In this document: in pieces, positions 49,001 through 51,635 of the stretch | Layout of the letters: every line of letters starts with the position of its first letter | Position numbering within the stretch: position 1 is the stretch's first letter | Origin: Symsagittifera roscoffensis | Taxonomy: Eukaryota > Xenacoelomorpha > Acoela > Convolutidae | Length of the DNA: 60,000 bases | Direction: 5' to 3' | NCBI RefSeq assembly: GCF_963678635.1 | Contig: NC_087063.1 | Coordinates: 26,161,649 to 26,221,648 of the forward strand | Program-made: the position numbers and the translations under genes | Notes under the pieces: model-generated | What the model was told of the DNA's origin: nothing | The model's database searches: none | What the model saw: only the letters and a program-made list of their open reading frames with translations

Positions 49001-51635
49001 ATGATCCCTAGCAAATCCGCAACACTAGTCAACACTAGTAGAGGTAGGGTCTCCTTCCCTACCTCTACGCTACAGATTCATGATACCTTGAAGCTAAAGT
49101 GCTATTTGTAATATAAAAGTCTGTGTTAATATCCTTAGCATTGGCTGTACTTAACAGCTGGTTATTGATCAAAATGAACACTTTCAAAATGAAAACATTT
49201 TGTCGCAACAATATTTGCCTCGAAAGTCGACTCGAAACATTATTTGGACTTAGGTAGGAAAAAAAGAAAGTTCACGCTATAACGCAAGCTTTGCTTAAGA
49301 AATTAGCAACTTGGGTTCGTAATGAAACACTTCACTCTCTAGCTTTCAGGTGTAAAAAAAATTAAATTAAGCGTTTGGAGAAAAGAAAAATATAGCAATA
49401 TTAAACCTAAAGTAGACGAAGACCAATTCGCCGAAAATAGACAAAGACCAATTAGCCGAAATACCTAAATACATAGGCAGCAAAAAAAGAGGTGCATCCG
49501 GGACTCAAACCGCGAAACTTTGATACCTTAATAGGGCGCATTGCATGCAACCTCGAAATAAATTGCCAGCTGCACAAAAGCATGTGAGCTTCGTTATAAA
49601 GCATGCTCATTTTCTTATAGATTTGCAAGAAAACTTGTTTGTTAAACGGAAAAATTTTCCCATTACAAGGCACTCACTCTCACAAGAGTAAAAAGACTGC
49701 TCGTATCAGGGCGAAGCCCTGAATGTTCCGACTGCCTCTTCAGATCTACGGAGCAGTAATAACATAGAAAAATCAAATGTAATAAAAAAGAAGTTTTTTT
49801 GTTCAAATTTGAGATTTTATGTGAAAATTAATCCCCCCACACGCCATAAAAAGTACGGTACAAAGTGATAGCTTTCGCTCCTAGTTATTTAATCAATTAT
49901 GACAAATAAGCTTCCTTCAAACAATTTGGAACAATTTCTAAGACTGATTAAATCTCCGATTAAAGACTGAAATATATGACAGATTAAAGACTGAAATATA
50001 TCGCGCGTTAATTGTCCCAAATTGGCCAAAATGGCAATCTGTAAACCCCCATATTTTACAAAAAATGATCATAGGTAAAATATCCTTTCAAATTTAAGCT
50101 CAGGACAACAATACCTTCTAAATGATATAAAGAAATCTTGTCAAAAATAGCTAGTTAAAAAGTCGAAACTTGTCTGAAGAAAAAAAACCCACCCCGAGCA
50201 CAAATATTCCGTTACTTTCGTTACAAAATTGGGAACAATAGGACATTAGGAATGTTACTACGACAAGAAATGCAATGTACAACGAGAGTTATGAATGTAT
50301 GTACAAAAAACTTAACCCGCGGGATAGCGATTTCTCTTAACTGAGTAAGAGAAACAATCCACATCTTTTAGCCAATGTTTTATCGACCATGAAATTATCT
50401 TGCATTTACTCCTCAGGTCGGGTTTTTCTAGTCTACTTCACGCATTTCTAAGCAAACCATAAATGATCAAATATAATTAAGCCCTTCCGGTCATATTTCA
50501 GATACATGTTTTACGAAGGTTGTCCGATGAGCCAAAAAAGTAGTCGACCTTTATGCAATTCATACACAAATTTGGTGTAAAACGACTGAAACTGGTCAAT
50601 TTACGGTAAAAAAAATGTTTTGGCTAACCTAACAAAATAATTGCCGCTACAGTAGGTTTAAAAACATTATAATTCGGGTCTTACTTTTTTGAAGTAATTA
50701 GGGAAAAAAATGATTTCAATGTTTGTGAAACTGCTTATATTTAAACATTCAATAAATTCAAGCTCACAAATTTTTTACGCGAATGAATAAAATGTCTTAT
50801 TTGTTTTCAGTGTTAATCAACAATTTTGAAATAGATATCAGAAATTTCGCAGTGCATGAATGAAAAAGTTCCTGCTTCTAGATCGAAATTTTCGCGCAAT
50901 GCATATGATGAGTACCTGCAGATATCCACGAACATTTCTTTTTCTGACATTCTAAAGTGAACGTCGTCACTTGGATGTGAGCAGACGTGTATAATTCCAT
51001 TCATGTCCAGGTACAAGCAGTCAAACTCTGGAACCTTAAAGCAGATCACAAAATTATCACAGAAGGGTAAAACTTTGATTCTTGACACTTTCCCTTTAAA
51101 TCTCCGCATCTGATAATTTATGAATGTTTTCAGATTTTACCGGCGTCGAATGCAGCAGCGCAAAAGAACGAACTTTTCAAAATTGGACGCACTGGATAAA
51201 AATAAAAATTAAAACAAGAGTCAGATATAAATTCATATGAGGCGGTATAAAGGTAAATGGCCCAATTCTTGCATAACTATAATGAATTTTATATTGAACA
51301 TCAAAGACGAGCTTCATACATACGCTAGGCTACGTTTATTTGTCTGAGAACCCTCGCTGGTTATTTCAATTTGACTGTTTGTGTGATTTAACTCCACTTT
51401 CTTATATTCATTTCCATGAAGTTTCCATTTTTAGAAATGATCTAATTCCAGTTATTGATGCTGATTACTACAAGAATCGAAACTTTTTTTTAACCCGACT
51501 CGTGTTTTCATTCCTGAACTATATCCAAATTTTGTTAAGAGATAGGTGCTTTCAAGTTACCTGGGTCTCATTGATAACTTCCGACAGGCAGGGATAGCGC
51601 TCACTGATCCATCTGTAAAACTTGGGTATTCCCAT
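952..51635 (-). CDS. XRN1: XRN1, 5'-3' exoribonuclease 1 (21 exons, 3' end beyond window)
   Basis: XRN1 degrades decapped and 5'-monophosphorylated RNA from the 5' end in the cytoplasm, finishing mRNA decay and nonsense-mediated decay. Twenty-one exons with GT-AG borders and matching phases give about 1011 residues plus two bases. Visible motifs: MGIPKFYRW at the N-terminus (family usually MGVPKFYRW), LDMNG with D35, AVDG with D85, PGEGEH with E175 and E177, LDAD with D205 and D207, and GND with D296. These are the acidic metal-binding residues of the family, so the nuclease looks active. CR1 is about residues 1-350, then an acidic linker (residues 350-470) and CR2 (about 480-620, with GVQSWSW), followed by the first accessory domains. 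Animal XRN1 is about 1700 residues, so the low-complexity C-terminal tail lies left of position 1. The gene is stretched to about 50 kb by repeat-filled introns; no frameshift or stop is seen in any exon. Exons are listed separately. Confidence 0.96.
1483..1732 (-). CDS. XRN1: XRN1 exon 20 (residues 884-967)
   Basis: Acceptor GTCTTCAG, donor GTAAGA. Reads [40 protein letters not shown] and [14 protein letters not shown], matching the human DDLFPLRSMVFMLGTPYYG and EPNLDALI segments (KOW/winged-helix region). Confidence 0.93.
2222..2365 (-). CDS. XRN1: XRN1 exon 19 (residues 836-883)
   Basis: Acceptor TTTGTTTAG, donor GTAACA. Reads [20 protein letters not shown], then [18 protein letters not shown] and TVTLEP, equivalent to human YLRRKGIIINETSAVVYAQLL and the following loop. 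Confidence 0.9.
2488..2962. repeat. Interspersed repeat family C, copy 1 (about 475 bp)
   Basis: Marked by CAACAGACAGTTGGAAAAAA, TTTCGCTGGGAAATCTGAAA, TTTTGCTGTTCGATA, GTTTGCCTTCCTTTTAACAA and ATCACGACCTATAGAAGAGT in order. Other copies lie at about 2965-3330, 13150-13440, 21120-21590, 22100-22445, 40480-40760 and 43105-43500. No coding capacity; class unknown. Confidence 0.65.
4306..4331. repeat. Solitary hairpin motif of the composite repeat
   Basis: GCGAAGCTGAGCTTCGC is a perfect 7-bp stem with a 3-nt loop. The same head, with compensating or damaging changes, also occurs near 9145, 15740, 20015, 24005, 47160 and 48785. Confidence 0.6.
6927..7194. mobile_element. hAT-type MITE (268 bp) with perfect 8-bp target duplication
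   Basis: Ends are CAGGGGCGGATCTAGGATTT and its near inverted complement CTAAATCCGCCCCTG. ATTGTATG directly flanks both sides (6919-6926 and 7195-7202). CAGGGG ends with 8-bp duplications are typical of hAT transposons. No coding capacity; it carries inverted G- and C-runs near the ends. It sits within 65 bp of the XRN1 exon 18 donor. Confidence 0.9.
7259..7354 (-). CDS. XRN1: XRN1 exon 18 (residues 804-835)
   Basis: Acceptor GATTTCAG, donor GTAAGG. Reads [20 protein letters not shown] then [11 protein letters not shown], a charged helical segment before the next beta domain. The hAT-type MITE's target duplication ends only 56 bp downstream of this donor. Confidence 0.88.
8033..8178 (-). CDS. 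XRN1: XRN1 exon 17 (residues 756-803)
   Basis: Acceptor CTTTTTAG, donor GTACTT. Reads [20 protein letters not shown], then [20 protein letters not shown], matching human SVFVNWPHLEEARVVAVSDG, a beta-rich accessory domain that braces the nuclease core. Confidence 0.93.
8359..8451 (-). CDS. XRN1: XRN1 exon 16 (residues 725-755)
   Basis: Exactly 31 codons, phase 0 at both ends; acceptor TGTTTAG, donor GTAAGA. Reads [20 protein letters not shown] then [11 protein letters not shown], aligned with human SGVQVFQQSSRGENMMLEI. Confidence 0.92.
8789..8859 (-). CDS. XRN1: XRN1 exon 15 (residues 701-724)
   Basis: A 71-bp exon with acceptor TATTTCAG and donor GTTAGT. Reads [20 protein letters not shown], matching the human YFCGFPTLKHI segment. 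Found by homology. Confidence 0.91.
9100..10700. other. XRN1 intron 14 interior, mostly unrecognised
   Basis: AT-rich intron with a hairpin-head fragment at 9142 and, at about 10440-10600, the reverse complement of a repeat also seen at 3470-3670, 3960-4215 and 14540-14740 (GCAAAATCAAGTAC, TGACATATCA-like and TTCCGACCACTG-like blocks). No gene seen. Confidence 0.45.
10734..10953 (-). CDS. XRN1: XRN1 exon 14 (residues 628-700)
   Basis: Acceptor AATTGTAG, then [31 protein letters not shown] and [10 protein letters not shown], continuing the XRN1 region after FIDE. Donor GTAAGA after the first base of Gly701. Confidence 0.93.
12159..12575 (-). repeat. tRNA-derived composite repeat lacking a clear tRNA block
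   Basis: A perfect hairpin head GCGAAGCTGTGCTTCGC (12163-12179), GAATTAGCAAAAAATCGGC, and a tail with GCAATTTTATTTGCGACTTAG and CACTTTGCCTCGCAAGTG. The tRNA-like centre is replaced by unrelated sequence. Confidence 0.55.
13556..13826 (-). CDS. XRN1: XRN1 exon 13 (residues 537-627, CR2)
   Basis: Acceptor TCGCAG, then [36 protein letters not shown] and [19 protein letters not shown], all strongly conserved. The donor is GTAAAT; a short read-through into the intron would hit TGA within five codons. Confidence 0.95.
13996..14085 (-). CDS. XRN1: XRN1 exon 12 (residues 507-536, CR2)
   Basis: Acceptor TTTTTAG, then [20 protein letters not shown] and [10 protein letters not shown], a hallmark of CR2 (human YVQAIQWILHYYYHGVQSWSW). 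Donor GTAAGA splits Trp537. Confidence 0.95.
15159..15314 (-). CDS. XRN1: XRN1 exon 11 (residues 455-506)
   Basis: Acceptor GTTGTAG, then [20 protein letters not shown] and [15 protein letters not shown], matching the human EFRQYKRTYYMTKMG region at the start of CR2. Donor GTAAGT after two bases of residue 507. Confidence 0.92.
15512..15641 (-). CDS. XRN1: XRN1 exon 10 (residues 412-454, acidic linker)
   Basis: Acceptor TTTTTCAG, then [20 protein letters not shown] followed by a Lys/Ser-rich stretch and NVTEL. Phase 2 in, donor GTATGA. It corresponds to the acidic linker between CR1 and CR2; support is phase continuity plus composition. Confidence 0.87.
15893..16516 (-). pseudogene. 3' end of a non-LTR retrotransposon (RT C-terminal region)
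   Basis: The minus strand encodes [40 protein letters not shown] and [14 protein letters not shown], which resemble the region after the RT thumb in jockey/CR1-type LINEs (pattern LEKLQ..A.R.I......S.T.LR......P...R..Y). The stretch of 158 codons is open. Downstream an AATAAA (near 15927) precedes a CT-rich run, a possible element 3' end. The 5' part is missing, typical of truncated LINE copies. In XRN1 intron 9. Confidence 0.65.
16738..17035 (-). repeat. tRNA-derived composite repeat, degenerate
   Basis: Starts with the head acagaggcgaagc, has a weak tRNA-like block (CCGGAATTGAACGGCAGACC on plus), and the family tail with TTGCGTAGGAAAAAAATGAT and AGTATAATACTACTCTCAC. Confidence 0.55.
17812..18140 (-). 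repeat. tRNA-derived composite repeat, degenerate but full span
   Basis: Head cagaagcgaagctgcactttgc, AAATAAGCCTC box, tRNA-like block barely visible near 17990, tail GCACTTTTAGTTGCGACTTAG and GTATTACAATACGGCTGC. It lies just outside the MULE-like element. Confidence 0.6.
18289..19368 (+). mobile_element. MULE-like DNA transposon relic with FLYWCH motif, in XRN1 intron 9
   Basis: About 1.08 kb. The left end carries three direct copies of the motif cccaaatggcat (one reads ctcaaatggcat). The right end carries seven inverted copies atgccatttggg, so the terminal inverted repeats are motif arrays. Flanks taacatccaa (18279-18288) and taatcatccaa (19369-19379) look like an imperfect target duplication. 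Mutator-like elements make duplications of about 9-11 bp. The interior holds a broken FLYWCH/transposase reading on the plus strand. Confidence 0.82.
18501..19044 (+). pseudogene. FLYWCH zinc finger / MULE transposase N-terminal fragment
   Basis: ATG at 18501 opens a FLYWCH-like module: [14 protein letters not shown], then stop TAA at 18567-18569, then in the same frame [11 protein letters not shown] and [14 protein letters not shown], giving the C2H2 metal ligands. The reading shifts and continues from 18742 with [38 protein letters not shown] and RNILSDGTF. The last is the typical strand just before the catalytic core of MULE transposases. The DDE core itself is missing, so the copy is an internally deleted, dead element. 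Confidence 0.78.
19462..19648 (-). CDS. XRN1: XRN1 exon 9 (residues 350-411, start of linker)
   Basis: Acceptor TTAAAG, then [20 protein letters not shown], matching the conserved FDREHF/DLKWFESK segment. It runs into a low-complexity Thr/Ser/Ala/Gly linker ending ERWLQ. Donor GTAAGA. Linker sequence varies freely between species. Confidence 0.9.
19805..19872 (-). CDS. XRN1: XRN1 exon 8 (residues 327-349)
   Basis: Short 68-bp exon: acceptor TTATTTAG, donor GTATGT. Reads [20 protein letters not shown], equivalent to the human GYINESGHLNLPRFEKYL segment. It was too short to show as an independent reading frame and was found by homology and phase. Confidence 0.93.
20479..20647 (-). CDS. XRN1: XRN1 exon 7 (residues 271-326, Gly327 split)
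   Basis: Acceptor TTGTGTAG, then [20 protein letters not shown] and [17 protein letters not shown]296 in GNDF is the last catalytic Asp. Donor GTATGA after one base of Gly327. Confidence 0.95.
21120..21590. repeat. Interspersed repeat family C, copy in intron 6
   Basis: Contains CATAGCCAACAGATGGTTGG, TTGAATTTCAAGAGC, GGATCAAAAGGTTACG, TTGCCTTCCTTTAAA and CACAACCTATATAAGTCAG in the family order. Another copy follows at 22100-22445. Confidence 0.6.
22790..23670. repeat. Degenerate tandem repeat, unit about 170 bp, about 5 copies
   Basis: The phrase GTCATATCTCGAAAACTAAA recurs in variants at about 22928, 23071, 23239, 23411 and 23580, each followed by GAGCAGTCGCATTTGGACGC-like, TTGAGAGTACTC-like and AGGGTTGGGAATTTCAA-like blocks. 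Spacing is 143-173 bp. Copies differ a lot, so it is an old array. In XRN1 intron 6. Confidence 0.8.
24327..24747 (-). repeat. tRNA-derived composite repeat, about 420 bp copy
   Basis: Hairpin end GAAGCTGCGCTTCGC on the plus strand at 24330, then the AAATAAGCCTC box, a tRNA-like block at about 24605-24530 (A box TGGCCGTGTGG, B box GGTTCGGATCC on minus), and a tail ending AATACACTACGCTCAC. It is the fullest copy in the window. A second, tRNA-less tail lies at 24750-24860. Confidence 0.7.
25601..25732 (-). CDS. XRN1: XRN1 exon 6 (residues 227-270)
   Basis: Exactly 44 codons, phase 0 at both ends: acceptor ATTTTAG, donor GTTAGT. Reads [15 protein letters not shown] then [19 protein letters not shown], matching the helix before the IIDDW motif of XRN1. 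Intron 6, downstream of it, is 5.0 kb. Confidence 0.93.
26149..26475. mobile_element. hAT-type MITE copy (327 bp), opposite orientation
   Basis: Starts CAGGGACGGATTTAGG and ends CTAAATCCGCCCCTG; the interior is the reverse complement of the copy at 27090-27503, only 0.6 kb away. The flanks cctgtttc and gtgttaac do not match. It has long C-runs near one end (26190-26206). Confidence 0.83.
26720..27020. repeat. Repeat family D, copy 1
   Basis: Contains AAAGTAACGGAATATTTGTG, GCTCGGAGTGGGTTTTTTTC and GGGACAATTAACGCGCGATA. The reverse complement of the same blocks occurs at about 49935-50235. Unclassified. Confidence 0.65.
27090..27503. mobile_element. hAT-type MITE copy (414 bp)
   Basis: Starts CAGGGGCGGATCTAGG and ends CTAAATCCACCCCTG; same orientation and internal structure as 45659-46068. 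The flanking octamers do not match, so the target duplication has decayed or recombined. Confidence 0.85.
27818..27982 (-). CDS. XRN1: XRN1 exon 5 (residues 172-226)
   Basis: Exactly 55 codons between an acceptor TTGTTCAG and a donor GTAAGG. It contains [12 protein letters not shown] (E175, E177) and [12 protein letters not shown] (D205, D207), four of the active-site acids, and ends LLREE. It is the most diagnostic exon of the gene. Confidence 0.96.
28465..28751 (-). repeat. 3' LTR of retrotransposon A
   Basis: Begins TGTGGTACAGC directly after the purine run GGGGAA and ends GGTATCACA on the minus strand. It pairs with the 5' LTR at 35361-35649. Being in the sense orientation of XRN1, its promoter and polyadenylation signals could act on XRN1 transcripts. 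Confidence 0.9.
29066..30400 (-). pseudogene. C-terminal tail of pol, retrotransposon A
   Basis: Three charged, low-complexity reading segments follow the integrase: 30400-29907, 29935-29570 (Lys-rich [12 protein letters not shown] and acidic VEDSWSEEE) and 29569-29066. The last ends [18 protein letters not shown], a style of ending seen at Pol C-termini of this retroelement class. No envelope-like signal peptide or membrane segment is visible. Frames change between the segments. Confidence 0.6.
30408..31152 (-). pseudogene. Integrase of retrotransposon A, frameshifted
   Basis: The zinc-binding N-terminus shows VHRGHPG and ECRRC (HHCC type) at 31152-30950. The DDE core begins with QLDYAG, and IRTDQLFG carries the probable second Asp near 30720. 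GFVERTIQ carries the catalytic Glu near 30600. Frames change between 30802 and 30790 and the core ends at 30408. The 31.16-32.2 kb interval upstream is a poorly conserved linker between RNase H and integrase with no motif I recognise. Confidence 0.85.
32216..32921 (-). pseudogene. RT connection and RNase H of retrotransposon A, broken
   Basis: The RT C-terminus shows FNPP-like [20 protein letters not shown] near 32921-32730. RNase H follows with [16 protein letters not shown] (first Asp), [17 protein letters not shown] (Glu), and [14 protein letters not shown] (Asp), then [20 protein letters not shown]. The two reading frames at 32733-32452 and 32533-32216 overlap, so at least one frameshift lies in the middle. 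It degrades the RNA of RNA-DNA hybrids during reverse transcription. Confidence 0.87.
32946..34042 (-). pseudogene. Protease and reverse transcriptase of retrotransposon A, broken
   Basis: The aspartic protease starts at 34042 and shows [15 protein letters not shown] (catalytic DTG) and [13 protein letters not shown]. The frame breaks near 33437-33480, where RT begins in another frame with [13 protein letters not shown] and [18 protein letters not shown], then [14 protein letters not shown] (first RT Asp). A stop follows QAT near 33190, and the next frame carries [16 protein letters not shown] and FCFLDDIL, the YxDD box as FLDD near 33080. These are the palm motifs of a Ty3/gypsy RT, interrupted at least twice. 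Confidence 0.88.
34020..35361 (-). pseudogene. gag of retrotransposon A, frameshifted
   Basis: The N-terminal part starts at 35361 ([10 protein letters not shown]...) and stops at 35062. Gag-like reading then continues in other frames to a 290-codon stretch at 34889-34020. That stretch has a helix-rich capsid-like part ([32 protein letters not shown]) and a nucleocapsid region with cysteine knuckles near 34430-34310. The first knuckle is CTRC-x7-H-x3-C. The second, CKNC...KMC, has Gln where the zinc-binding His should be. The end overlaps the protease frame by 23 bp. At least one frameshift breaks it. Confidence 0.85.
35341..35360 (-). other. Primer binding site of retrotransposon A
   Basis: TGGCGCAGCCAGCAGGATCC follows the LTR end directly, where the tRNA primer normally anneals. 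I could not assign the tRNA. The gag ATG is formed by the last base of the LTR plus the first TG of this site, so there is no 5' leader between LTR and gag. Confidence 0.6.
35361..35649 (-). repeat. 5' LTR of retrotransposon A
   Basis: Reads TG...CA on the minus strand: it begins TGCAGGTATAGC and ends GGTATCACA. By eye it is about 95% identical to the copy at 28465-28751. The first-read 200 bp on the plus strand differ at only two sites; the rest of the differences cluster near the 5' end of the LTR. Confidence 0.9.
35819..36465. repeat. Two diverged hAT-type MITE fragments
   Basis: CAGGGACGGCTCTAG at 35819 begins one fragment that fades near 35950. Reverse-oriented sequence from 36169 (GTAGCGGATTTAGGGGG, then CCGACCCAAAGGGTCC) to about 36465 (CCCCGAAAAAATCC) is a second. 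The sequence between includes another repeat also seen at 37.38-37.46 kb. Confidence 0.6.
36955..37039 (-). tRNA. tRNA-Tyr (GUA anticodon) with an intron of about 11 nt
   Basis: The minus strand folds as a full cloverleaf: acceptor TCCGCCG with CGGCGGA, a D arm with A-box-like TAGCTCAGTTGG, anticodon arm GAGGA-CTGTAG with TCCTT, and T arm with B box GGTTCGAGTCC. The anticodon is GTA. Eleven bases after position 37 interrupt the anticodon loop, the standard place for a tRNA-Tyr intron in animals. It sits in XRN1 intron 4 on the same strand, with intact stems, so it is probably a working Pol III gene rather than a SINE. Confidence 0.93.
37234..37732. mobile_element. MITE with long inverted ends, copy 1, carrying a nested insertion
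   Basis: Inverted ends contain AGCAATAAGCAGAATGGTC and GACCATTCCATTCTGCTTAT, plus CAAGAGCAGAAAAACAGAAA with its complement. Nine-base flanks atattatac and attttattc agree at 7 of 9. The interior holds a separate insert at about 37349-37495 with its own inverted ends, GGGCTCTTTTTCCTTTT and AAAAGGAAAAAGAGCC. Same family as 38302-38653. Confidence 0.8.
38302..38653. mobile_element. MITE with long inverted ends, copy 2 (352 bp), perfect 9-bp duplication
   Basis: Flanked by ATTTCAACC on both sides (38293-38301, 38654-38662). The ends match copy 1 at 37234-37732, without its nested insert. The 9-bp duplication points to a Mutator-like superfamily. No coding capacity. Confidence 0.85.
39027..40055. 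repeat. hAT-type MITE split by a 0.7 kb insertion
   Basis: Family sequence runs from GCAGATTTTCAAAAAC to about 39190 and resumes at 39877 (GGCGTTTTAGG) to end CCGCCCCTG at 40055. The junction duplicates AAAAAGG-G-TTAGG-like sequence on both sides, as a target duplication of the inserted DNA would. The insert contains the foldback at 39600-39853. Confidence 0.65.
39600..39853. repeat. Long imperfect inverted repeat (foldback)
   Basis: The left arm 39600-39693 and right arm 39775-39853 are inverted copies: both contain AAATGGATAT, GTTGAAATTGAAAGC, GAAACAAACAAT and CCACTCGCGTG in complementary order. The left arm has a net gain of about 15 bases. The 81-bp centre repeats TATCATGCAGCCGCT twice and contains GATCGATC. 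It lies inside DNA that splits an hAT-type MITE (pieces at 39027-39190 and 39877-40055). Confidence 0.85.
40915..41765. repeat. Degenerate tandem repeat, unit about 155 bp, about 5 copies
   Basis: Blocks TTTTCCGAGAACCAT, GGGCGTAGC-like, CTTCCCACAAC-like, and CTCAGATT...AGTTTCGA recur with 150-160 bp spacing (for example at 41223, 41376, 41537 and 41690). A separate family from the array at 22.8 kb, though of similar style. In XRN1 intron 4. Confidence 0.78.
42128..42237 (-). CDS. XRN1: XRN1 exon 4 (residues 135-171)
   Basis: Acceptor TTAATAG, then [14 protein letters not shown] and the [12 protein letters not shown] strand. Phase 0 end at a GTTAGT donor. It has no ATG-initiated reading frame of note and was found by homology. 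It is followed by the giant intron 4. Confidence 0.94.
42385..42558. repeat. Partial hAT-type MITE next to XRN1 exon 4
   Basis: Contains GCCTAAAAACGCCTTTTTGG, AGCTCGGAAAATCAATTTGG and TTTTTGAAAATCCGCCC of the family interior. Outer ends are missing. It is about 150 bp upstream of the exon 4 acceptor. Confidence 0.65.
43105..43500. repeat. Interspersed repeat family C, copy in intron 3
   Basis: CAACCAACAGACACAGTTAG, TTTGACTTTCAAATAC, GCTGCTCGATAGTGGAGTTT and ATCATGACCTACAATATAC in family order. It is followed by a short GGTACAATATA direct repeat near 43506-43530. Confidence 0.55.
43617..43915 (-). repeat. tRNA-derived composite repeat with hairpin end
   Basis: On the minus strand the middle (about 43790-43725) reads like a tRNA: A box TGGCTGAGTGG and B box GGATCGAATCC. 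About 120 bp precede it and about 105 bp follow, ending in the hairpin motif (plus strand gaggcgaaactgctcttcg). Pol III promoter boxes suggest a SINE, but the tRNA part is internal rather than at the 5' end. Confidence 0.7.
45659..46068. mobile_element. hAT-type MITE (410 bp) with perfect 8-bp target duplication
   Basis: Same family as 6927-7194, but longer: it keeps an extra segment with CCAAAGGCGCC and a CCCTTTGGGTCGGCAGG box. Flanked by ATACCGAA on both sides (45651-45658, 46069-46076). This copy probably shows the fuller form from which the 268-bp form was deleted. In XRN1 intron 3. Confidence 0.9.
46511..46719 (-). CDS. XRN1: XRN1 exon 3 (residues 65-134, Gly135 split)
   Basis: Acceptor TTGTTCAG, then [15 protein letters not shown] and [16 protein letters not shown]85 is the second catalytic Asp, and the basic MNQQRARRF stretch belongs to the 5'-phosphate pocket. 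A charged [11 protein letters not shown] stretch leads to FDSNCITPG. Donor GTTGGG. Intron 3 is 4.3 kb. Confidence 0.95.
46937..47154. repeat. Truncated hAT-type MITE
   Basis: Starts CAGGGGCGGATCTAGG, is missing the middle, and ends in the CCTTTGGGTCGGCGGGGGAT box. It joins directly to a hairpin repeat (ACCGAGGCGGAGC). Confidence 0.7.
47556..47995 (+). pseudogene. Internal LINE fragment (pre-RT and first RT motif region)
   Basis: [20 protein letters not shown] and [20 protein letters not shown] match the segment between endonuclease and RT of jockey/CR1-type elements (F..Y..S......I.PL...G......K......FASVF). After a frame change, [13 protein letters not shown] and TPDKWN follow, like the DEIPP..LK and P..WK start of RT. 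Short and frameshifted; in XRN1 intron 2. Confidence 0.6.
49935..50235. repeat. Repeat family D, copy 2, opposite orientation
   Basis: Reverse complement of 26720-27020: TATCGCGCGTTAATTGTCCC, AAACCCACCCCGAGCACAAA and TATTCCGTTACTTTCG. In XRN1 intron 2. Confidence 0.65.
50916..51034 (-). CDS. XRN1: XRN1 exon 2 (residues 26-64, Arg65 split)
   Basis: Starts after a TTTAAG acceptor with [17 protein letters not shown]35 in LDMNG is a catalytic metal ligand. Ends with two bases of Arg65 at a GTACTC donor. One Asp is missing relative to the human DDDVHF loop, so later residue numbers run one lower. Intron 2 is 4.2 kb. Confidence 0.95.
51561..51635 (-). CDS. XRN1: XRN1 exon 1 (residues 1-25)
   Basis: Start codon at 51633-51635 opens [20 protein letters not shown], the very conserved XRN1 N-terminus; in this family the start methionine is fixed by the motif. 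The exon ends in phase 0 after CCCAG at a GTAACT donor. Intron 1 is 526 bp. Confidence 0.95.

Noticed and set aside
49700-49725. GGGCGAAGCCCTG as another hairpin head of the composite repeat
   Set aside because: The stem differs (AGGGC with GCCCT) and the following family sequence is absent.
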